Assembly (NCBI GenBank): GCA_005223375.1
Contig: RXOD01005371.1
Span: 1 to 14,481, forward strand
DNA length: 14,481 bases
Direction of reading: 5' to 3'
Origin: Amoebophrya sp. AT5.2
Taxonomy: Eukaryota > Sar > Dinophyceae > Syndiniales > Amoebophryaceae
The notes below the pieces were generated by a model that saw only the letters and a program-made list of their open reading frames with translations, was not told the origin of the DNA and ran no database searches. A program made the translations under genes and the position numbers. Below, piece after piece: positions 7,601 to 14,481 of the stretch. Numbering within the stretch: the first letter of the stretch is position 1; each line of letters begins with the position of its first letter.

Positions 7601-10600
7601 GTCCGACAGGGGGAGGCCAGGGTCGAGGACAGATCAAAGAAGTGGGCCGCGGAGAAGTACGCAAAAAGAAACACCACAGGACACGAGCAACAGCAGCCTC
7701 TCTGTCGTCGACCGTCTCGTCGCGAAGGCGTACCGCAAGGCGCAGGGGCTCGCGACGCCGGCGGATAAAGATAAAAAAGCGAACGGTCTTCATGTCAAAG
7801 GACGACTCGTTGAGGGCCTGGTGGAGGCCGGCGAGGTGACGCGTGTGCAGGACCACTACGTCGTGTTTCAGCAGCCGAGTCTGCGGCGCGCTGCGAACCA
7901 CGTCGCTGAACTTCAACTTCACCAACGAGGCTCCGGCGGCGCGCCACATGTTAATGATCACAATGCACTACAACTTGCCCAGCCGTCCTCGCTCCAGGGC
8001 AACGCGAAGGTCGCCGCGGGTGCGGCTCCTCCTACTTTTAAGAACGCCGCAACAGCCGAACTGATCCACGGCCCGCACGAACCGACGCTGAAGCAAAGGT
8101 TGAATTTAACCACAAACGAGAGCTTCCTCGGCGAGATTCAGCGAGCTCCGGTGAATCCGTATAGCAGTCGGTCGCGCACAACGTGGAATCGCGTCGAGTG
8201 GCCCCCGATGGGCCACCGGGGCGCGCGGGGGCCGGCCCTACCCCCCGTGTTCGGGCGCGACCCCATGTTTCTGCACCCCTGCGCGCGGGACGAGGCGAGC
8301 ACCTTAGCGCACAGTCGGGAGGCCGTCGGCTTCATGGACGACATCGCCGTCGCGCGCAGAGACACGCACGTGCACCCGAATAACCAACTGCTGCACCCCG
8401 CACGCCGGGCGGCGTTGATGTCGGCGCCGCAGTCGGTGGCGCACGTGACGAAGTATGGGAGCATTTTGCCGGAGTTCGCGACGGGGGAGCAAATCAGATA
8501 CATGACGAAGCGGCCGCCGTACCTGCGGATGAGCGAAATGACGGCAGGAGGTGGTGGGACTACGTGGTCGGAGGATCGTATCGATCGGCTCAGCATCACC
8601 TGGTCCCCTGGCGACTTTCCGCAGATCTTCTACCCGGGTGAGGAGAGCGACGAGAATGGAGAGCCCCACCAGACGCAGCAGAGCGTTGATGAAGACGTCG
8701 CGGGCAGCCTGTTTGACTACGACTTTGTGAACAACCAGGCCGGCGTTCTGTTCGCGGATGCTTGCACCACCATGGCGGTGTCCAAGTTCTTCAACCCCAC
8801 CGCGGCCGCCCTGAAGCAGACGCCGGGGGGTGGGTTGAAGCTCTCCCAAAAGACCATCGAGGAGGAGCGCGCGGAACGTACGCCGCCCTCGCGGATCTCG
8901 CAGCTGCACTTCTACCCCGAGGAATCGGATGCGGAGCATTTTGCAGAGGTAGACGTCGAGAAGACCTCCGACGCACAACAGGTAGAAGCAAAACAAAGTT
9001 CTACTTGTTGCGTCCTGCAAAAGAACCTGCATCTGTTCTACCACGGCGAGCCCGATGGCCGCGAGATGAACAAGACCCGTTCGCAGCACAATCGCGTCCA
9101 TGCGGAGCACTCGCGCGCGTCTGCGGGCAACACCGGGCTAGAAGCGCCCGCCAACAAGATCAGCACGAACTCGGTTCATTTCGAGAATTCGCTCCTCCAG
9201 TCCTTCCTGCACCCCAACCACCTGACCCGCAACCTCCCGCTGAAGTCGTTCCGCAACCTGAAACCCGAGGTGGTGTTCGACCACTACGGACTGCGCCCCG
9301 ACTTGACGCTGTCCGCCATTTCCGAGGTCGCGATGACGAATCGCGGCGCGCGCAAGCTGCACCTGGAGCACCGGCGAGACGCGACGGCCGCGATGAAGAA
9401 GGTGCTGCACCCCTTCCCGGTGCTGCGGCTTTCTGAGCTGAAGCGGCGCGACGAGGCGCTGCGGCGGCGGGAGCTGAACGAGTTCGACCTGACGAAGGAG
9501 CTCCTCCAAAACGCGGGGCCCGACGGCGGCAGCATCCCGATGGAGGCGATCCCGTTGGGGGCGCTGGTGGGCGCGACGGCGCACATGCGCGAGGTGGAGC
9601 GACAAAGAAGGGAGGAAGAGGAGGCGGAAGAAGAAGCGAGACGCGCGAGGGCGGCAAAAGAGCTGGGGGTCGAAATGGACGGCCTAGAAATGGAGGGCAC
9701 GAAAGATCTGGAAGAGGACGCCGACGGCGCTCCAGGAAGAACGGACGATCCTATTCCTAACGCCTTCGATGCCGCTGCCGAGGACATCGCCGCGAAGCAG
9801 GCCGCGTACGAGTCCTTCAAGGAGCAGGCGCGGCCCACCCGGAAGCCGCTGCCGACGAAGCACCACCCGATCGTTTCGCTGCGCCCGATCAACCCAAAAA
9901 GATCGCACCTCTGGCACACCGAGCCGAAGAGGGACAACGCGAAGCTGGCCGATGCCTACCTCCCGCAGCAGGGCACGAACCCCATGCAAACCACGAATTC
10001 TTCGTGGCACAGCGGCGGCAGCTGGAGCTCGCGCGAGGGGCAGCACTCGCCCAGAATCCACCTCGCGTCCCCGGAGATGTCGATCGCGCAGCGGTCCGAC
10101 CGAGGCTTCACACCGGTGGCGCAGGACCACGATCCGAGTTTGCGCTCGCTGGTCGACGAGGACGAGCGCAGTTTGGCGTCCGTGCCGCCCTTCGTCTTCC
10201 CCCCCTACGCGGATTTGTCGGACGACCGGCGCGCCCGCGTGCTGGCGCTGCTGCAGGAACGGAAGATGCGCGCGCGGGCGCGGGGCATCTTGGCGCGGCA
10301 GCGAGCCGAGGGCAATCTGCGGGAGCTCGAGGCGCTGGCGGCGGCGCGGAGGTTAAGTCTACTGCAGGGCTTGGGGTACTTCGACTCCCTGAGCGCGGAC
10401 GACCGCGCGGCCCTGTTCAAGCAGGCCCAAAAGCAGCTGTCCGGGGAGAAGATGAAAATGGAAAGAGACGAAAAGAATAAGCAGACAGCAGGTGCGAACA
10501 AGTCGAAGTTCAAAAGCCCGAAGGAGCGGCTGAAGACGTACGTGAAGGCGCTGCAAATAGCGGTGCAGAGGGATCCGGAAATGGTGAACTACAAAGCGAT

Positions 10601-13310
10601 CGACTTCGGCAAGGAGTACTTCGACTCGAAGTCCGCTAGCGACGTGTGGTGGCTGTTTCCGGCGCACTCGGCCTTTGCGAAGAAGTTCAACTCCCACATG
10701 GACCGGCTGAGCAACCTGTTCCTGCGCGAATCGGCCGAAAGAGGGGGAAGCGAACTCTTCCGGGTCGGGGCGCAGAGAGGAGCGCCGGGAGGTGCTGGAA
10801 GTAGTACACGGTCCTCTCCGTCAGGGAGCGGGCGCGCCAGCCCTGCGGCAGCGGTTCATCCGACTATCTACGAGCACGAGTCCACCCATGGAGGAGGCTC
10901 TTCGCCGTCGAGTAGTAGGCACGGCGGAATGTTGAGTCCGACGGCTCGGAAGACGCGCGCGCAGCTCATCGAGGCTGTACAGAATCCAAACGAGAGCTTC
11001 GACTTGTTCAAGAATCGCGCCTCCTGCGCCGAGCTGGGCCAGACCATCTCCGCGCTGATCCGCGAGCTCTCCACGGACGACGAGATCGAGCTGATCGGAC
11101 CGATGACGCTGGCTTTCCCCATCTCCCAGGTGGCGCACAAGATGCGCTTCTTGGAGAAGCTGCAGGCGCTGGCCGAGCATATCCGCCTGCGCGCGAAGAA
11201 GCAGAAGATCATCGACCTGCGGATTCTCTCCCTGCTGCTGAAGCTGTGCAACACCCGGCTGATCCTCCACCTGGACCACCTCACCGCGGGAACGGCGTTG
11301 ATGCGGAAGGACGCGGTGAAGGTGCCGGGCGAGATGCTGCGGCGGAAAGCGACGCAACTCGTGGCGATGGCGCTCACCCAAACGCAGGAGCAACTGCTGA
11401 AGGCCGAGCAGGCGGAGGAAGAGGTGCTCGGGGCGATGGAACATTGGGAAAAAGCGGCAAAAGCCATGGGGCTGACCATTCCCGGAGGGACGCCGAGCAT
11501 GGCGCAAGTCGTGGAGGAGGCAAGGGCCGCCGCGCAATTGGAGCAGGAAGATGAACTAGGCGCACCGGATCCGACGCTGTTTGGAGCGTTTGACGAGCAA
11601 ATGCTCCTCGCAACTCCGAGCCCGACGAAAAGCAAAAAGGAAGAGCTGCTGACGGGGAAGAGCCCCGCAGGCAGGCACGCGGTTTCCTTCATCGCGAAAA
11701 GCGCCCGCAGCGGCAGCTTTTCCGAATTGTCGCGCGGTGGCAGCATGGAGTTTTCGCGCGGCGGCAGCATCGAGTTCGCGAATGTGGTCGAGGCGTCCAG
11801 TCCGTCGCAGACCACCGGGTCCACCCCGAAAGAAGTTGCCTTCGAGGACGAAGGGCGAGCAGGATCTCCAGCACAGCATCAGGGTTCCACCGCCCCGGGC
11901 AGTTTGCCACCGCTGTCTTCGAGCTCGCCGCGCCCGGCCGTTTCCTCGTCTCCGAAGGTGGTGAAACAAATGAAGCACGCCCACACCGTGCAGGTGCTGC
12001 CGAACGAACTCCGCCCCGGGTCGAAGGAGCAGCTGAAGGAGGAACGGCAGCAAGCTGCACTGGCAGGAACGAGTGCAGCTGTCGCCGGCGCACCACATCC
12101 GAAGATGCGGCGCGCGAAAACCAGCGTGATGCCGATCAGCACCGAGGAGGACGTCCCTCCGATCGACGAAGAAAAATACGTCCGGGACGCGGCCATCCAG
12201 AACATCCGGTTTGGCTTGGAGCAGGTCGCGTCGCCGGTGACGAAACACAAGGTAACACCGGTGGTCGGAGCGGCCGCCGTCGCCCTCAAGACGCACGAAG
12301 GAGCAGTCGCTACCTCTTCGTCCCCCTCCGCGCCGACCGGCGCCAGCAGCCCTTCCGTCAGGGCCGCGGCGCTGTCGCGGAAGTCATCGTTCGCTACCGG
12401 CAGCGGGGGCCAGACAAGCCAGCAGCAGACGCCTTCGCTCGCCGCGTCGAGTTCTCCGGGCGGTTATAACTTTAAGGCCACGGCGCTGCCGCGGACGAAG
12501 GAGGGACTGCAGACGAAGATGTCTCAGCTGCAGCAGGGGGAGGAGCAGGACACCCCTCTGTACCATCCGGTCAGCTTTTTGATCCGCAAGCTCGGCCTCG
12601 AGTGCGCCTCTTCCGCCATGAAAACGCAGGACCTGGAGATTCTCTGCAGCGACGACCCCGAGCAGATGGGTTTCCTGGATAAAAACCCCACCGGCGTGAG
12701 CCTCACGCCGTACATGCTGTCGCTCCTCACCGAGCTGAACAAGGAGGCCCGCAAGCTCAAGGACATGAAGGCGCTGCACGCGGGTGGCGGGAAGAAGATA
12801 TGGAAGGAAACATCCAACATCATGGCGGACCCGCAGATGCAGAATTTTGGCATCGGCGATTTCCGCTTCACCATGGAGGAGTCGAGCACGAACGCGCTGG
12901 CCAACCTCTCCCTCGAGGTGCAACTGAAGAAGGACTTTTTGCTCGCGGACATCATGGACAAGGACTGGAAGGTGAAGGTCGACGAGGTGTTCGCGTTGTT
13001 GGACACAGACTACTCGGGGTACGTGATGCGCAGCGACATGCAGGAGTGGTACTCGCAGGCACTGATTAAGCAGCAGAAGGAGAAAAACGCGTACGACGGC
13101 ACGGTGACCATCTCGAAGCAGGTGCAGGCAATCTTCGACGACATCGACAGCAACGGGGACGGGCTGATCAGTTACGACGAGTGGGTTCTCTACTTCGCGA
13201 ACCTGGTGAAAAACGGGGGGATTTCGCAAACGCAGCTCATGATGGAGCTCGACTGGTTCGTGAAGGCGGGTGGCCACGGCACGGTCGGGCTCTTCGCGAA
13301 ACCGAATTAG
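4692..13310 (+). CDS. Giant low-complexity protein with coiled coils and C-terminal EF-hand pair, 2,872 residues
   Basis: One uninterrupted frame; the ATG is bounded by an in-frame TAG at 4680-4682. I recognise no whole-length family. Residues 1-600 are disordered and rich in Ser/Pro/Gly with RSxSP motifs. Residues 622-707 form a charged coiled coil (KLKAEREREAKKQKDR). Residues 898-940 are Phe/Asp-rich. A motif FYxxEESD-like recurs at 1313, 1407 and 1449. Further charged helices lie at 1632-1668 (ERQRREEEEAEEEARR) and 1846-1920. Residues about 2091-2280 are helical and look folded. A Ser/Pro-rich linker (with RKSSF- and RRAKTSV-type basic/Ser sites that could be kinase targets) leads to a folded C-terminus from about 2620. 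That end carries EF-hand loops DTDYSGYVMRSD (2771-2782, with Asp instead of Glu at position 12) and DSNGDGLISYDE (2819-2830, canonical). It probably binds calcium and may be a cytoskeletal or cortical scaffold; the latter is a guess. Confidence 0.85.
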   Translation: MNLGVKHEIVTPHPANQRNRHHHEKARQEREWQHERDHAVFGVDAVSPRTEDGKERPKPSPAPSLSPSPRPMPREPPNGGSPCLHGTSSPGGERSRSPRSGTPSNMRPRSGSPTSDMLGKRAGAEDFFSSDRTIQSAATAASGRGESGASSSSPAQEQPASSSSAATSSTARSGAGVAAPQEPAEPASNYYASPRTVPHHWGRNSPPRGKVALVPRVPSVLFEFGSKPEKDNPEGKIFDANKTRSAGAQSPRETGQTGSACMTVPLPIPHGGGQAHVPEVQGMAACLQSSRVMPFPLSPALPNKSPDEVGATEVAPAGAAAGASSPLSGTGTSGPSSLHQHGQGARVLISANTTGESFRSRTKTDAGATSTQRRSSPNSAGGTASRSHSPRSAPAFERIEEYFKTVVGDYGTSAYGKPTSSYTGHQHKHNKDHRSGSDADVEFPRARSDCFRLEPMLNANDAAAPPTGQLMSTSAANKFKSVVVTTGLAAPGPGGGVEAPSGADPSQPLLPATTSGRLFGNQQMTSRRHHVSGHHNGAPSSHGSSAGNSTTSKLNLQSLSPSRSVPVKAVKLACITGISNVNDKRTPTTNLPPQDNDSRFVREKWQLPPRRSLEPHQIAHRFESALAAENASLELFRHQEAKKLKAEREREAKKQKDRVNAKVSFQRVLEQREREDEKQRLAFEKQRLEKKELLARANSEVEQEMLHAGDHLRGRRAGGMDPKKILEDALEFVDNECLVFDARSTGAVLPPKNKTKTNGTLAQSSREKTQPSGAVTSSIAEEGHGEHQGQAGMAASSEHDLQPSSKKMRPLNKSVSFAMEDVEEISRRGDLTTGEISSEDQDRLFIHHSEFGLDDGESTEQDLAVSSLAQEMFGASASNWQTVELDAKDRLFTVPNGFGPVPAFGGEFDDFFNGRASGRAFPDEFQFNDEFGFFPPPPGGDADGPPQQDENNSLDLDSSSSAGAVGTPLSSDRGRPGSRTDQRSGPRRSTQKETPQDTSNSSLSVVDRLVAKAYRKAQGLATPADKDKKANGLHVKGRLVEGLVEAGEVTRVQDHYVVFQQPSLRRAANHVAELQLHQRGSGGAPHVNDHNALQLAQPSSLQGNAKVAAGAAPPTFKNAATAELIHGPHEPTLKQRLNLTTNESFLGEIQRAPVNPYSSRSRTTWNRVEWPPMGHRGARGPALPPVFGRDPMFLHPCARDEASTLAHSREAVGFMDDIAVARRDTHVHPNNQLLHPARRAALMSAPQSVAHVTKYGSILPEFATGEQIRYMTKRPPYLRMSEMTAGGGGTTWSEDRIDRLSITWSPGDFPQIFYPGEESDENGEPHQTQQSVDEDVAGSLFDYDFVNNQAGVLFADACTTMAVSKFFNPTAAALKQTPGGGLKLSQKTIEEERAERTPPSRISQLHFYPEESDAEHFAEVDVEKTSDAQQVEAKQSSTCCVLQKNLHLFYHGEPDGREMNKTRSQHNRVHAEHSRASAGNTGLEAPANKISTNSVHFENSLLQSFLHPNHLTRNLPLKSFRNLKPEVVFDHYGLRPDLTLSAISEVAMTNRGARKLHLEHRRDATAAMKKVLHPFPVLRLSELKRRDEALRRRELNEFDLTKELLQNAGPDGGSIPMEAIPLGALVGATAHMREVERQRREEEEAEEEARRARAAKELGVEMDGLEMEGTKDLEEDADGAPGRTDDPIPNAFDAAAEDIAAKQAAYESFKEQARPTRKPLPTKHHPIVSLRPINPKRSHLWHTEPKRDNAKLADAYLPQQGTNPMQTTNSSWHSGGSWSSREGQHSPRIHLASPEMSIAQRSDRGFTPVAQDHDPSLRSLVDEDERSLASVPPFVFPPYADLSDDRRARVLALLQERKMRARARGILARQRAEGNLRELEALAAARRLSLLQGLGYFDSLSADDRAALFKQAQKQLSGEKMKMERDEKNKQTAGANKSKFKSPKERLKTYVKALQIAVQRDPEMVNYKAIDFGKEYFDSKSASDVWWLFPAHSAFAKKFNSHMDRLSNLFLRESAERGGSELFRVGAQRGAPGGAGSSTRSSPSGSGRASPAAAVHPTIYEHESTHGGGSSPSSSRHGGMLSPTARKTRAQLIEAVQNPNESFDLFKNRASCAELGQTISALIRELSTDDEIELIGPMTLAFPISQVAHKMRFLEKLQALAEHIRLRAKKQKIIDLRILSLLLKLCNTRLILHLDHLTAGTALMRKDAVKVPGEMLRRKATQLVAMALTQTQEQLLKAEQAEEEVLGAMEHWEKAAKAMGLTIPGGTPSMAQVVEEARAAAQLEQEDELGAPDPTLFGAFDEQMLLATPSPTKSKKEELLTGKSPAGRHAVSFIAKSARSGSFSELSRGGSMEFSRGGSIEFANVVEASSPSQTTGSTPKEVAFEDEGRAGSPAQHQGSTAPGSLPPLSSSSPRPAVSSSPKVVKQMKHAHTVQVLPNELRPGSKEQLKEERQQAALAGTSAAVAGAPHPKMRRAKTSVMPISTEEDVPPIDEEKYVRDAAIQNIRFGLEQVASPVTKHKVTPVVGAAAVALKTHEGAVATSSSPSAPTGASSPSVRAAALSRKSSFATGSGGQTSQQQTPSLAASSSPGGYNFKATALPRTKEGLQTKMSQLQQGEEQDTPLYHPVSFLIRKLGLECASSAMKTQDLEILCSDDPEQMGFLDKNPTGVSLTPYMLSLLTELNKEARKLKDMKALHAGGGKKIWKETSNIMADPQMQNFGIGDFRFTMEESSTNALANLSLEVQLKKDFLLADIMDKDWKVKVDEVFALLDTDYSGYVMRSDMQEWYSQALIKQQKEKNAYDGTVTISKQVQAIFDDIDSNGDGLISYDEWVLYFANLVKNGGISQTQLMMELDWFVKAGGHGTVGLFAKPN
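8939..9022. repeat. 84-nt nested inverted repeat (hairpin) inside the giant gene
   Basis: TTTTGCAG (8939-8946) is the exact reverse complement of CTGCAAAA (9015-9022). Inside it, GACG (8970-8973) pairs with CGTC (9011-9014). Inside that, CAACAGGTAGAA (8976-8987) pairs with TTCTACTTGTTG (8999-9010), with one G-T wobble, around an 11-nt A-rich loop. The 23-nt left-side loop can itself form a short AGGT/ACCT stem. The block is AT-rich compared with its surroundings, is 28 codons long and stays in frame. Confidence 0.8.
11730..11777 (+). repeat. Tandem 24-nt coding repeat (2 copies)
   Basis: Two adjacent 24-nt units encode SRGGSMEF and SRGGSIEF (residues 2347-2362), preceded by a degenerate SGSFSEL. 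Each unit holds an Arg-Gly-Gly-Ser site. Confidence 0.8.
13002..13181 (+). other. EF-hand pair domain of the giant protein
   Basis: Two 12-residue calcium-binding loops lie 48 residues apart, each flanked by helices (VDEVFALL before the first; VQAIFDDI before and WVLYFANLV after the second). Ligand positions 1, 3, 5 and 12 are D, D, S, D in loop 1 and D, N, D, E in loop 2. Loop 2 should bind calcium well; loop 1 may be weaker or more magnesium-tolerant because position 12 is Asp. Confidence 0.9.
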
Positions 13311-14158
13311 AAGTAATTCTCCGCCGGGACGGAGCTCGTCCGGCCGCCGATGAGAAAGACCGATCCTCGTCGCTATCTTCGATAAGCAGGCGATGAACAG
13401 TGTTCTGAAGATCGACCGATCACATCTTCAATCATTCGATTAAAAATCGTCGTTTAGTATAGTACTCGATCCTATTTAGCCAAACACGAGGATAAAACAC
13501 AACTTTTCCCTCCACGACTACCCCGAGCACAACCAGGGTTCTCTCTGGTGCTAGCTCTCCGTCAAGCCATGCAGCCACATCGTTGCTGCTCATGCGGCTA
13601 CACTTTTCGGACTGATACTCGTACATTTCCGCTTTTGATTCTCGGTATTTTGTCGGATGAAAAAAACGCGCCCGAACCGTCTGCGCGCGCGCGCGCCGAC
13701 CCATCAGCGCCAAACTTTTACTTTGCCACAATTGACAGTGAGTGTTGTTCGAATGAAGCCCCGCAGCCGGTCCTCATACCTGCTTCTGGCGATCTGCCAG
13801 AATCAATTACTTGCACGATCCAGAAATCTGAAATCGGGCGCCTTCGTTTCGAATGCATGGACGATCTTGATTCTGCTAACAGAAATTTCTCGCGGATGTT
13901 TTTTCCGCAGATCAGCTTTCACCTCACTGTCTACAACTTTTGTTTTTTATCGACAACAGGACGGACGATATTGTTGATAAGTGGTTCTTGAATTCGGTGA
14001 ATGTTTTATTCATTGCTTGTAATATTGCGGCAAAACACTCGCATCTTTGTTCTCGACGCGAGTATACAACCTGCCTCTTAGCATAATTGTTTTCCGATCT
14101 GAATCGATCGACATAGCTAGCTAAGCTTGCTATCGGACAGCGGCCTCAGCCAGTAATA
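13311..14158. other. AT-richer spacer downstream of the giant gene
   Basis: This is the longest stretch without a firm gene. It holds a small hairpin (CGATT 13437-13441, AATCG 13445-13449), a (GC)7 dinucleotide run at 13683-13696, a weak minus-strand gene candidate, and a plus-strand open stretch (ATG 13569 to TAA region 13991). Two acceptor-like sites (TTTTTTCCGCAG ending 13910; TTTTATCGACAACAG ending about 13961) suggest introns of an unresolved gene or transcript leader. No RNA gene was recognised. Confidence 0.4.
13432..13704 (-). CDS. Weak candidate small gene on the minus strand, 90 residues
   Basis: The first ATG in this frame is at 13704 and the stop is TGA at 13432-13434. The C-terminal half (DVAAWLDGELAPER, then TLVVLGVVVEGKVVFYPRVW) has a G-first codon pattern and a protein-like mix of hydrophobic and charged residues. 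The N-terminal part is translated from a (GC)7 run and looks less real; starts at ATGs nearer the middle are possible. It would be the only minus-strand gene here, and it overlaps a plus-strand open frame. No family is recognised. It may be an exon of a split gene or chance. Confidence 0.28.
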   Translation of the reverse strand: MGRRARAQTVRARFFHPTKYRESKAEMYEYQSEKCSRMSSNDVAAWLDGELAPERTLVVLGVVVEGKVVFYPRVWLNRIEYYTKRRFLIE

Positions 14159-14481
14159 ATGACGGTTCCTTACGGCGAGGCGCCCCCTCTGTATGGCGAG
14201 AATGAGGAGGAGGTCGTCTCCGTCGAGGATGCTGAGCGCGAAGAGTACACGGAGCTGGTTTCCGAGCGGAAGAATGAGCGTTGCATGCGCGAGCAGGCGG
14301 AGGATTCCTTTAAGGAGGGGATCAACCCATTTGCCTGGGCATTGTTCTGGCGGTGGAAGACTTGGAGGCCCTCTCGTATTTGGTCTCGTATGGGTTGCCT
14401 ATGGTGTGGCCTGTATTCTCTTGTATTCCGTCTCATATTTTGTGTTGTATTTTGTCTTGTAGGCGGTCAGATGGTGCTCCT
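14159..14481 (+). CDS. 5' end of an unrecognised gene, running off the right edge
   Basis: The ATG at 14159 opens a frame that continues to the end of the window (107 codons visible). The first part is acidic and helical (ENEEEVVSVEDAEREEYTEL, then SERKNERCMREQAED) with consistent G-first codons, so it is very likely coding. It is followed by INPFAWALFWRWKTW. From about 14376 the sequence turns T-rich: read straight through it gives a hydrophobic segment (LYSLVFRLIFCVVFCLV) that could be a membrane helix. Alternatively, GTATTT at 14376 to TTGTCTTGTAG at 14462 would make a GT-AG intron of 87 nt, also divisible by three. Family unknown; the first 65 or so residues are the dependable part. Confidence 0.6.
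   Translation, partial: MTVPYGEAPPLYGENEEEVVSVEDAEREEYTELVSERKNERCMREQAEDSFKEGINPFAWALFWRWKTWRPSRIWSRMGCLWCGLYSLVFRLIFCVVFCLVGGQMVL

Noticed and set aside
10868..11824. Minus-strand open frame of 318 codons inside the giant gene
   Set aside because: It is Ser- and Ala-rich, lies opposite a well-formed helical coding region, and is explained by G/C third-position preference.
13683..13696. (GC)7 run as a possible regulatory or Z-DNA element
   Set aside because: It is too short and too common in GC-rich DNA to support a function.
1..14481. Search for tRNA, rRNA, CRISPR arrays, transposases, viral genes or biosynthetic clusters
   Set aside because: None was seen on either strand by reading the sequence and translations.

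Overview
The window looks like a piece of a compact, GC-rich nuclear genome of a single-celled eukaryote. Its likely genes all run left to right, split by spacers of about 0.3 to 0.8 kb, and are mostly intron-poor. The few intron candidates have ordinary GT...AG ends and T/C-rich 3' tracts. I see no bacterial signals: no operons with ribosome-binding sites, no rRNA, no tRNA, no CRISPR array and no transposase. The polycystin channel, the huge low-complexity EF-hand protein, the one-strand layout and the inverted repeats near intron candidates fit an alveolate, perhaps a dinoflagellate relative with a small genome such as the parasitic Syndiniales (Amoebophrya). That placement is inference, not something the sequence proves.

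Layout: (1) 3-1265, 3' end of a polycystin (PKD/TRPP) cation-channel gene; its 5' part lies outside the window. (2) 1641-2854, an unrecognised gene best read as three exons with two phase-1 introns (1816-1940 and 2202-2336). (3) 3183 to about 4035, an unrecognised small gene with helical segments and a probable intron ending at 3955. (4) About 4208-4691, a spacer with two strong pyrimidine-tract/AG sites that may be 5'-UTR or trans-splice acceptors for the next gene. (5) 4692-13310, one uninterrupted 8.6-kb reading frame for a 2,872-residue protein: mostly disordered, with several charged coiled coils, a thrice-repeated aromatic/acidic motif and two EF-hand calcium-binding loops at the C-terminus. 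(6) 13311-14158, an AT-richer spacer with a weak minus-strand gene candidate. (7) 14159 to the right edge, the 5' end of another gene, starting at an ATG and still open at the edge.

A cation channel of a family often permeable to calcium lies near a giant calcium-binding protein. Neighbourhood in a eukaryote is weak evidence for joint function, so I do not claim a pathway. The most unusual signal is an 84-nt nested palindrome (8939-9022) lying in frame inside the giant gene, between two copies of its repeated motif. It resembles a small inverted-repeat insertion, possibly an introner-type intron. A second lead is that the likely introns of genes 2 and 3 also carry inverted repeats.
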